From: Viscum album
Taxonomy: Eukaryota; Streptophyta; Magnoliopsida; Santalales; Viscaceae
Assembly: GCA_963277665.1 (NCBI GenBank)
Contig: OY728160.1
Span: forward strand, 48,716,605 to 48,780,604
DNA: 64,000 nucleotides
Direction of reading: 5' to 3'
Shown: in pieces, positions 1-7,911 of the stretch
Numbering within the stretch: position 1 is the stretch's first letter
Layout: every line of letters begins with the position of its first letter
Notes under the pieces: model-generated
What the model was told of the DNA's origin: nothing
Databases searched by the model: none
What the model saw: the letters and a program-made list of their open reading frames with translations, nothing else
Made by a program: the position numbers and the translations under genes

Positions 1-384
1 AAAAGTTGTTATTAATTAAAATTTAGTAATTTTTACTATTCATCAGAATATGAAAGTTATCCGAAAAGTACCAAAATTTCACCTTAGGCTAAATTCAATA
101 CTCCGAATCCATAAATGAAGTCCATTTTGAGAGCTAAAATTTCTAAAATTTTAAAAAGTGGTTATTACTATTCATAACGGCTAGTTTTACTAATATTTTA
201 ATAGCATATCGTTGTTTCGTGAAACTCAGTATTGCGTACTACACACGCTATCGAGGAAGGTTGCGATTGCGTGTAATTCAAGGAAAGTCAAGGATGCGTG
301 TTGTGCAAGCTCCTTTTGGTGTAGCGTACAACACAAGACATTAGTGAAATAAAAAAAAAAATCATAAAATATTGGGCTGTTACA
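1..384 (-). repeat. Element A 3' LTR, partial (starts outside window)
   Basis: Direct repeat of 6899-7285, ending in the same GGGCTGTTACA just before a polypurine tract. Only the outer-promoter (U3) side of this LTR is visible; the hairpin array and TATA box of this copy would lie to the left of the window. Confidence 0.9.
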
Positions 385-400
385 TTCTACCCCCCTTAAA
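385..400 (-). promoter_or_regulatory. Polypurine tract of element A
   Basis: On the minus strand a purine run containing AAGGGGGGTAGAA abuts the start of the 3' LTR (TGTAACAGCCC). This is the expected place and composition of the plus-strand priming site of an LTR retrotransposon. Confidence 0.8.
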
Positions 401-564
401 ATGAATTTCGCCCTCGAAATTCATTGGGGTTATAAATGGTTTACTATTCGAAAGTTTCTTTAATAGAAACCCACATCGTAAAGAGGAATACCAAAACGTG
501 GCTTTAAAAACTAAAGTATGAAATGTAACGATTACCCAAATAAACTAATCACTAGGTTTCCACA

Positions 565-690
565 TAGGTGAAAATATGGATATAGAAGAGAAATCTAACC
601 ATCATGTTCTGATGGAGAGTGGTAGAGAACATGGCTATAGAAAAGCCAGTAATCACAAATCCATAGATTTGTGATGATATAAGGTACCAT
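565..690. repeat. Conserved non-coding block with three small inverted repeats
   Basis: Strongly similar to 55365-55490 in element B although most other non-coding parts of the two elements have diverged. Three adjacent inverted repeats are visible: CCATCA/TGATGG (599-604, 610-615), TGGCT/AGCCA (632-636, 644-648) and ATCACAAATC/GATTTGTGAT (652-661, 666-675, perfect 10 bp with a 4-nt loop). It would lie in the 3' untranslated part of the gag transcript. Role unknown. Confidence 0.6.
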
Positions 691-1054
691 CTGATTCATC
701 AGGTATAAGATCACTAGGACAACATTTTTGGTTTTCAAGATCATTTCCCTAAAGTTGAAAATTAGAATAAATACTTACTTTATTTTGCTATAATCTCACT
801 GTTGTTCATGCCTAGAACAATTTCCACTTCATCTCTTAAATAAATGAAGTAGAATTTGTTATTCGTGAAGTGTTAGCAGATCATGTGATAGAATGACGGG
901 TCATTCCATCTGTCTCAAACAAAAGGTTAGCAAAAATTATATACATAAGTCGATCTATAGTGAGATTAATCATATATAGTTCCTAAAATGGACTTATACT
1001 TCATATATCATACTGATTAATATAATAAAACTAGTTTCTACTAAACAGGGACTT

Positions 1055-1167
1055 CCTGTAGGCCAGTGGTAGGCGATAAAGGCCAGTCGCACTTCGGTTG
1101 TGGGTTCGATTCCCACAGCCTTGTCCGAAGCGATGGGCTGTCGCCCGTCCTGCAGGTTGTCCTTTTT
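1055..1167 (+). mobile_element. tRNA-derived SINE-like sequence
   Basis: A pol III A-box-like TAGGCCAGTGG (1059-1069) is followed about 34 bp later by a perfect B box GGTTCGATTCC (1103-1113). The B box sits in a T-arm with a TGTGG/CCACA stem, and a GGCC/GGCC pair flanks the A-box loop like a D-arm. A non-tRNA tail follows and ends in a short T run (about 1162-1167), as in Au-like plant SINEs. Orientation is opposite to gag. A decayed copy lies at the corresponding place in element B (about 55766-55880). There is no acceptor stem or anticodon arm, so it is not a functional tRNA gene. Family name not established. Confidence 0.6.
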
Positions 1168-1696
1168 CTAAAACTATATTACTATAACATCCCATAAATA
1201 ATATTGAAAAAACTTCTATCCTTAAACAATACTAACTCATGTCCAACATAATCCATTCCAATATTTAGTCTTATCCATAATACTGCAGTCCATTCTCATA
1301 ACATAGTGAAAACGATTACCAGAGATTTAATACCATCGTTGGTCCCCATATATCATAAGATATATCTTGTTGGACACATTCCAAACATTCAAAGGCCTTA
1401 ATCTTGTACTCTCTTGAATACCCATTGAACCTTAGTGAAAACTTGAATGCAGTTAAAAGTTAACACTTTCCACATACCAAAATCCTCAAAATTCTATATA
1501 CTCAAACCATGATATCACTTAGTCCTTATATCAATCATGAGCTCATGAATACTGTTAAACATTTCATTTTCTCATTTTCCCTTCATTATGCGCATAATAT
1601 CTCAATCACTTTGAATACCACATTAGACCAATACATAAATATTCCAATATTCCATGATACAACATTATTTTGGAATCCCATTACATAAAAACTTAA

Positions 1697-2824
1697 TCAT
1701 TCCACCACATCGTTGTCATATTCAACATTGCCAATAGTGATCGCATGTGACTTCCCTTTGTCCTTTGCCTTAAGCGGTTGCTCATTTCGATCATCACTAA
1801 CCCTTGGATTAGGGCATTTATTGGCATAATGTCCCATCTCCTTGCACTTGAAGCATTGAAGTGTTGGTTGTGCGTTCTCTGCAGTGTTTTCTTTATTCAC
1901 TTCATTAGAATCCCTTTTTCCATTACTTCGACAATCAGCTGCTCGATGACCTTCTTTTCCACACTGAAAACATTTTCTAGTCCCTTTAAGACAATCTCCA
2001 CCATGCTTCTTTCCACACTTTGTGCATAAGGAAACATTCATCTTCTTTTCACCATTATTCTGAGATTTCTCCTTGAACTCCATCTTTCGTTGCTTGTCAA
2101 AACCATGAGATGGATATGTAACACCAACATCCATTTCTACCTTGATAGCACAACGCACAATTTCTTCATAGCTACTGAAGTCTCTTATAGCTAATGCCCT
2201 TCGAAGACTTGGTTTTAAGCCACTGAAAAATCGATCAACTTTACTTTCAGGTTGGATGATAATGCCAGATGCATACCTTCCAAGTCTTGTAAAATTCGCT
2301 TCGTATATACCAACAGATTCATCATCCTTTTTCTTTAGTTCAAGAAACTCCTTCTCCATCTTCGTTCGAAGAATACGAGGGAAGTACTTACTGAAAAAAA
2401 AGTTCTTGAACTCGTCCCATTCCATGGAATCAATTTCATCTCTTTTCCTCGTATTCTTGATAATATTCCACCATTGATCAGCTTCACCTTCCAAACGATA
2501 TACTGCTAAGATGACATTATCATGTTCAGAACATTGAAGAACTGAAAATATCTTTTCAGTAGTACTAATCCATTGTTCAGCAACTAATGGATCAGTAGAC
2601 CCACTGAAAGAAGGCGGACGCTGCCTCATGAAGGATTCAACAGAATGTTGCTCCTTCCTTTGCTCGTTGGGATGTCCTGCATGATTCATAGCTTGAGAAA
2701 GTTGTGTGAGCATGGCTACAAGATTTTGCATTCCATCTCCCATATCGTTTGGTTGCTCAGGGGGACAATCATTGCATTGTCCATTGCATTGATCAACACG
2801 GTTCCTTCGGGTTCCAGCCATCAT
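1697..2824 (-). CDS. Gag polyprotein of element A, intact, with three zinc knuckles
   Basis: 375 codons with no internal stop, starting MMAGTRRN at 2824. It encodes the structural capsid/nucleocapsid protein that packages retrotransposon RNA in cytoplasmic particles. Residues about 85-235 form the plant retrotransposon gag core, with the hallmark GEADQWW (about 113-119), an FFxxKYFP stretch (about 142-149) and VDRFFSGLKP (about 196-205). Three knuckles follow: CTKCGKKHGGDC (267-278, variant spacing), CFQCGKEGHRAADC (285-298) and CFKCKEMGHYANKC (324-337). The frame stops shortly after residues NDVVE. In element C the equivalent NEVV leads straight into GTL and the protease, so this ORF ends at the gag/protease junction. 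The intact frame and high LTR identity suggest recent activity or selection on gag. PBS lies about 245 bp upstream. Pol is absent. Confidence 0.93.
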   Translation of the reverse strand: MMAGTRRNRVDQCNGQCNDCPPEQPNDMGDGMQNLVAMLTQLSQAMNHAGHPNEQRKEQHSVESFMRQRPPSFSGSTDPLVAEQWISTTEKIFSVLQCSEHDNVILAVYRLEGEADQWWNIIKNTRKRDEIDSMEWDEFKNFFFSKYFPRILRTKMEKEFLELKKKDDESVGIYEANFTRLGRYASGIIIQPESKVDRFFSGLKPSLRRALAIRDFSSYEEIVRCAIKVEMDVGVTYPSHGFDKQRKMEFKEKSQNNGEKKMNVSLCTKCGKKHGGDCLKGTRKCFQCGKEGHRAADCRSNGKRDSNEVNKENTAENAQPTLQCFKCKEMGHYANKCPNPRVSDDRNEQPLKAKDKGKSHAITIGNVEYDNDVVE

Positions 2825-3081
2825 CTAAAACCCCAAAAGAATAGTGTGAGAGGCAAAAATAATGCTAGGGAAAACAACATACTAAAGGGGTAGTACCCTC
2901 AATATCTAACATCTTAGGTTAAATTCTAAGATCGTTAGAGAAATTCTAGGACTATAACCTATACGTATACTTAACCTTAGAGACATCCCTAGACATACCT
3001 TAGAAATATCTCTAGGGATCTCACTAACGTTTTCACATCCTAGTTTCCAAAGGTTGACTAAACCTTTCCTCTGATACCAAC
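2825..3081 (-). promoter_or_regulatory. Element A leader with primer binding site
   Basis: Short gap between gag start and 5' LTR. Positions 3079-3068 read TGGTATCAGAGG on the minus strand, complementary to the 3' end of plant initiator methionine tRNA. A 2-nt spacer separates this from the LTR edge at 3082. The remaining about 240 bp has no recognised feature; it lacks the leader block found in elements B and C. Confidence 0.85.
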
Positions 3082-4673
3082 TGTAAAGACCCGATGTTTG
3101 ACGTACATGGACTTTACATTACTTTTGCGGAATACTTAGTACATTACAAAAACACACACACAAGGACCGTAATAGTTTAGTGTCTTTGGAAACTCAGACT
3201 ATAATCTTCTAATCGTGGTGAAAGATCTTCAAAATCTCTCATAAAGATCTTCCTTTTTTTACCTAAAACCTTTCTTTATATCCTCGGGAAAATAAAACAT
3301 AAAAGGGTGAGCTCAAATGCTCAGTAAGGGTAAACAAAAGAAATATCAATCACATCATATTCATAAGAACATAACATTTTGGAAATCATAACCTGCAAAA
3401 GAGAGCATAATTTCATAATCATGGGATAAATCATGGCAGTGAAAAGTAATCCCAATAATCATAACATAAAACATGAAACTTTGTGGCATACACACATAAT
3501 CATAGAGAATCATTTCTTGTTAGTCAAGACTAATTTCCAAGACTATCTTAGTGGACAAAGTCCCTTTCTGAATCGAGTAACCCTCGTTTCAGTCCTGTTT
3601 CACTGAACCGGTATAACCTACCGTTCCAGCCCTGTCTATCTCATGAGATATAAAATCTTTACCCAATGCATTGGAGAGAGATATAGGTCCCACCCATCTT
3701 ATAATGAATCCTTTCTTATGTGTGCCACATAATCATAAACCATACATCATAGCGTAACCCATGTAATAAAAATGGGATTCTTAAACAACATGACATCATA
3801 AAACAATTCATATAAGATAAAGGAATTCATAAAAATATTTTCATCACAACATAATCAAATCCATTTAATAGTAGGGATAAAAACAGAACCCTTTTATTAT
3901 CTTAGATGGAAAATAATTTTGATAAAATACATGAACTCCATTCTTGAGGAAAATATCATTTCTACTTCAAAAACACTTTTCCTTTTTTAACATTTCATAA
4001 AATTTTAAACTAAAAGAAGTTGATTAAAAATAAACTTGAATACTTACAAAGGAAGCTTCTTGGAAATAATGTTTTAAGAATCCATTCATTCCGTATAAGT
4101 TAAAAAAAACATTCTTCGTACTTTTGTCGGAAAAGTCAAAAAGTACCTCGTACGAAAAAAAAATGACAAAAGATTCCTTTCATATTCTTTACTAAAAACT
4201 CACCGAAGGGTAAAATTGAAATTAAACTATTGTAAGTGGATTGAAACAATATTACATATTGAGGGAACATGGATGTGGATGATAAAATACACCCCAGTAA
4301 ATACTTACGAATAAACAATCTCGGATAAAAATGAGATTGTTGTATTTTCCCTTACCTTAGGTCCAATTTGCTTTGTACGTGTCCGAAGCTCCTGTATAAT
4401 GGTATAAATAATGTCATTGACTTATTACAGAATCATATTCATTGTTATGATATCATATGTGGTTCACTTATGACATTATATTACCCGTTCTTTTGTAAAT
4501 TCCATGTTAAAGAAGCGTTTTGGGTAAAATCGTTTCTTTTATCGTAGGTGTTTTGACTTATTGTTCTTGACATTATTATTACTTATATCATGATTTAATT
4601 ACTTACAGAATATAAAATATGATTTATATATCATATATATTCTATATATATATATATAATAGATAGATAAATG

Positions 4674-5110
4674 AAAACACCGTTCATGGAGACGGTAGTC
4701 CGTACGTATGCATGAACGCTGTTTTCCTTTCCCTATGGTCTTGAATGGAAGTAAGTAGATGACATACATATATATATATACATAAATCCAGTAGCTTTAT
4801 AATGTCATATATTTCATTATTATTTCTTATATATACTTTATAATCATTCTTAAATGGTTAACATGGAGAATGAATCTCATCGCGTCGTGGAGACGGTAGT
4901 CCGTACGTACGCACGAGCGATGATATCATTTCCATAAATATTGAATTGAATTGGAGTGGATTATACAATATATCAGAATAAATATGATGTTTTAATAACT
5001 ATGTATAGTTATTCTTTACACCATTATACCCATCCATGTAAGGTGGTGGTGGAAAATAGATTACATCACGGCGTGGAGACGGTATTCCGTACGTACGCAC
5101 GCGCGGTGAT
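4674..5110 (-). other. Array of three covarying hairpins with 22-nt palindromic loops (element A LTR)
   Basis: Hairpin 1: arms 4674-4688 and 4711-4725, 15 bp with one mismatch (AAAACACCGTTCATG / CATGAACGCTGTTTT). Hairpin 2: arms 4877-4889 and 4912-4923 (TCATCGCGTCGTG / CACGAGCGATGA, one bulge). Hairpin 3: arms 5065-5075 and 5098-5110 (ATCACGGCGTG / CACGCGCGGTGAT, with an internal asymmetry). Loops 4689-4710, 4890-4911 and 5076-5097 are each exactly 22 nt and nearly identical. Each begins GAGACGGTA, contains an ACGG/CCGT inner pair and ends in CGTACGTAYG, which holds GTAC/CGTACG palindromes. Stems differ between copies but keep pairing. They lie about 300-750 nt downstream of the predicted transcription start, so they should be in the RNA. 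Function unknown; packaging or dimerisation is a hypothesis. Confidence 0.8.
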
Positions 5111-5143
5111 TTCTTTTTCCGTAGGATAGATAGATGGTGAAAT

Positions 5144-5219
5144 AGGGTTGTTTCATACTTATAATAACATATCAGTATATGAGAGATACTGATGTTATTA
5201 CTTCATAATGAAACAACCT
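5144..5219. other. Long imperfect hairpin next to the three-hairpin array
   Basis: Outer arms 5144-5156 and 5208-5219 (AGGGTTGTTTCAT / ATGAAACAACCT) enclose inner arms 5163-5178 and 5186-5199 (AATAACATATCAGTAT / ATACTGATGTTATT). A degraded version occurs at 52675-52740 in element B, keeping the inner AATAACAT...AGTAT/ATACT pairing. It is the fourth structured segment in the predicted R/U5 region. Confidence 0.65.
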
Positions 5220-5443
5220 AAGAAGAAGAAGTGGAAGAAGAAATAAAGATGAAAGAATTGGTAACGGTAATTACCTCTTCTTTGAAGCGCCTTTTGGAGA
5301 CCTCCTCTTAGGGAACTAAAATTGGTCTTTGAGGAAGACCATAACCTCTAGGATGTTGCTAGGGAAGTGGAGAAGAGATTTCGGCAGGGGTTGGCCGAGC
5401 TTGAGTGCTCAAATTGGTGTGTGGAGGAGGGGAAGGAGGTGCC

Positions 5444-5451
5444 CTTTTATA
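5444..5451 (-). promoter_or_regulatory. Predicted LTR TATA box, element A
   Basis: TATAAAAG on the minus strand in a C/T-rich setting. The same site is present at matching places in both B LTRs (52972-52979, 59857-59864), which supports a conserved core promoter. Transcription would start roughly 25-35 bp to the left, near 5415. Confidence 0.65.
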
Positions 5452-7285
5452 AGGGAGGAGAGGGGCACCTTAGGAATATCTCAAAATATTATTTTATATT
5501 AAAGTCAAAATCGGTTTATAATGGTTTCAAAGGGTCTTATTTCGAAGCTAAAGTGGGGAAGGGTCGAAATCCTATCAACCAATGAGATTTAGACAAGTTT
5601 ATGGTATTATTTTAACCTTATCAATTAGATTTAACTCTAAGTTAAATAATTTAACTTTCACCGTGTCTTTTTGTTTTCTTTCACTATATGGTTAATACAC
5701 TTACTATAACATGCCAAACGAACCCCAAATTGTTTATTATTAATATACATATCCTTATCTAAGTCATTTGGCCGAACCTTAGATTTTTAGGAATAAAATA
5801 ACAATTAATAATATAATATTTGATTTAAAAACTATTTTGTGTCAATTCTGACACTATTTGATATATGATTTTTGTGAAAGTCATAACAGAATTATATGTT
5901 CGAACAAATTAGATTAAATAAACACTAATATATCATAGTAACCTAGAAAATTAGTGGAATTCATAAAAAGTTTTAAATTACATTTATTTTGGTATTTATA
6001 ATATCAATTATGTCAATATTTCATTAATAAGATAATTACTGCATCATCTTTGTGTCAAAAATAAATTAAATTATTTGATGTCTAACAATTATAAATAAAA
6101 TACCATAATTTAGGAAATCTTTTTAGCTTTCTAATGAATATTTACAATCTAATTTATCTTATGTATAACCCTATATTAAAATGTTTTAGTAAATAAACTT
6201 TGATTTTAACTCTTTTAACTCTTCTTTGAATTAAATAATAATAAATGTCCTAATCTAATCCAAGTGGGCCTAAATGGTCATATTTTATTCTTAAGCTTGT
6301 TTTTGGTCGAATTACACTTGTCCAATAGAATTAGGACATGTGTTAGGGTAATAGTAATATCATATTTACCCTTAGTTACCCTATTTACTATTAACAGCGG
6401 TAAAAAAAAGTAAAAAGTTACTATTCACCAAAAAATTATTTTTATCTCATTGAACCACATTTTACTTACTGATATCAACCGTGTCTGTCGGATTTTCGAA
6501 ATTCCATTCACAGAAGCGGTAAAATTAAGTTTTATGCAAAATTCAGTTTTTAACCTACCACTTAGTGGTTTCACTATTCATCAAAAATTGATGTTTTTCA
6601 GAAAAAGGCCAAAATTTCACCCTAAGCTATAACTGATATTCCGAATTCAAAAATGATTTCTATTTTACAAAATTCCCAAAATATAAGTTGCATTAATTAA
6701 ATTAATTTCCGCTGTCACAACAAATAGCGTGTTTTTAAGAGATTATAACTATCAAAAGATTGACAATTGTTTATAACTGCTTTAAATGTGAAATTACATC
6801 CAATGACCAACATTGTATTAAATTGTAAAAATATATTCTAAATATACTTTAAAACCACTCAAATTAATAATTTATCAATATTAATTATTTCGATTAAAAA
6901 AGTTGTTATTAATTAAAATTTAGTAATTTTTACTATTCATCAGAATATGAAAGTTATCCGAAAAGTACCAAAATTTCACCTTATGCTAAATTCAATACTC
7001 CGAATCCATAAATGAAGTCCATTTTGAGAGCTAAAATTTCTAAAATTTTAAAAAGTGGTTATTACTATTCATAACGGCTGGTTTTAATAATATTTTAATA
7101 TCATATCGTTGTTTCGTGAAACTCAGTATTGCGTACTACACACGCTATCGAGGAAGGTTGCGATTGAGTGTAATTCAAGGAAAGTCAAGGATGCGTGTTG
7201 TGCAAGCTCCTTTTGGTGTAGCGTACAACACAAGACATTAGTGAAATAAAAAAAAATATTTTTCATAAAATCTTGGGCTGTTACA

Positions 7286-7911
7286 ATTAATCTCACCCTC
7301 GTTGTGATTCTAACATGGAGGGAGTGGGCCAAACAAAAAAGGCTCTGAACTGCCGTCGGTTGTTTTTTTCATTGCATTATTCTAGGGAGGATTCCTCAAC
7401 TTGACTAAACCATGAAATGGAAAGGCACACAGTGACTAAGGAATCTAGGGAGGCCCGTAGGTGCATTAAGAAGGGAAAAATACTCACAAGATATAACTCG
7501 GTGGCCCAATGATGTTTCTCTAGACCAGCATCGGCATGGTGGCACTGTCGACTGACATGTGAAGGTGGCGGTCCGCACGCACCGGTCGTGGAAGGGGGAG
7601 GCACTGTGGTAGACCAAAGGGGAGGTCGATTATCAGTCAGATTCATTGGCATAAGGGTTGTGTACCACAGGTGGAGGCCATGGCTTCGATGTCGTGGCGG
7701 AGGGGGACCCGCACCCTGTGAGTCCCGCGTATAGAGAGGCGGTGCCAAATGGAACCGCCAGTTGAAGAGTCGAATGACACTTTAACCGTTCAATAAGGAT
7801 GGCACGCACAAACCCTCATGTCGATCTCACCTAGTAGGTGGGCAAGGCCGGTCTACTTCCAAGCGGACTGATCCCGCCGCACCCCAACCAAGACGGTTTG
7901 GACCGGGCTAA
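7286..7911. repeat. Left part of older block E: GC-richer, CpG-retaining sequence between elements A and C
   Basis: About 626 bp with clearly higher GC and more CpG than anything around it (for example 7550-7760 and 7840-7905). It ends in GGACCGGGCT, and the sequence right of element C resumes GGGCTGGTCC, so the two pieces were contiguous before C inserted. The combined block ends at 19380 like an LTR, so this is probably the interior of a plus-strand LTR whose start was displaced by element A. A 123-codon minus frame exists (7377-7748) but has no recognisable domain. Confidence 0.5.
7905..7909. repeat. Probable target-site duplication of element C (left copy)
   Basis: GGGCT, repeated at 18240-18244 immediately after the right LTR. 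Two extra bases (AA) lie between this copy and the LTR start at 7912, so the boundary is not textbook-exact. Confidence 0.5.

Larger units (their letters stand above)
385..1696 (-). other. Non-coding 3' region of element A (where pol would be)
   Basis: About 1.3 kb between the gag stop and the polypurine tract with no open frame or pol remnant I can recognise. It holds a conserved structured block (about 565-690) and a SINE-like insert (1055-1167), both of which recur in element B. The remainder is AT-rich and featureless. Confidence 0.75.
1..7285 (-). mobile_element. Element A: gag-only Ty3/gypsy LTR retrotransposon (TR-GAG type), left LTR cut by window start
   Basis: In element order (reading the minus strand): 5' LTR 7285-3082, primer site 3079-3068, leader, intact gag 2824-1697, non-coding 3' part, polypurine tract about 400-385, 3' LTR 384-1 (partial). 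The internal region is only about 2.7 kb and has no protease, RT, RNase H or integrase trace. Positions 1-384 and 6899-7285 are near-identical (roughly ten differences by eye, about 2-3%), which makes this the youngest element here. LTR ends are TGTAA...TTACA on the plus strand. It is a non-autonomous element that would need pol proteins in trans. The outer left end and target duplication lie outside the window. Confidence 0.9.
3082..7285 (-). repeat. Element A 5' LTR (4204 bp)
   Basis: Bounded by TGTAAAGACC at 3082 next to the primer site and GGGCTGTTACA at 7285; the last 387 bp repeat at 1-384. Reading the minus strand: U3 from 7285, a TATA-like site at 5451-5444, then a long R/U5 of about 2.3 kb containing four hairpins (5219-4674). 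Near 3303-3328 is the CCTTACTGAGCATTTGAGCTCACC-like stretch that also occurs in the LTRs of B and C. Small ORFs here are chance. Related along its length to both LTRs of element B. Confidence 0.92.

Noticed and set aside
1055..1140. Functional tRNA gene
   Set aside because: Only D-arm and T-arm-like parts exist; there is no acceptor stem or anticodon arm, and the tail fits a SINE better.
1778..2893. Plus-strand ORFs at 1778-2029, 2256-2477 and 2645-2893
   Set aside because: Antisense shadows of the intact gag.
4674..5110. Hammerhead ribozyme or retrozyme
   Set aside because: The hairpins lack the CTGATGA and GAAA core pieces; the loop sequence does not fit a self-cleaving motif known to me.
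4674..5110. CRISPR-like array
   Set aside because: Three repeats at about 190-bp spacing inside plant LTR DNA, with stems that covary; no array structure and no cas genes.
5367..5585. 72-codon ORF in the element A LTR
   Set aside because: Lies across the predicted core promoter and is not preserved as a frame in the B LTRs.
7377..7748. 123-codon minus-strand ORF in the GC-rich block
   Set aside because: Pro/Ser/Thr/His-rich with no recognisable domain; GC-rich DNA yields long chance frames, and an overlapping frame also stays open for 70 codons.
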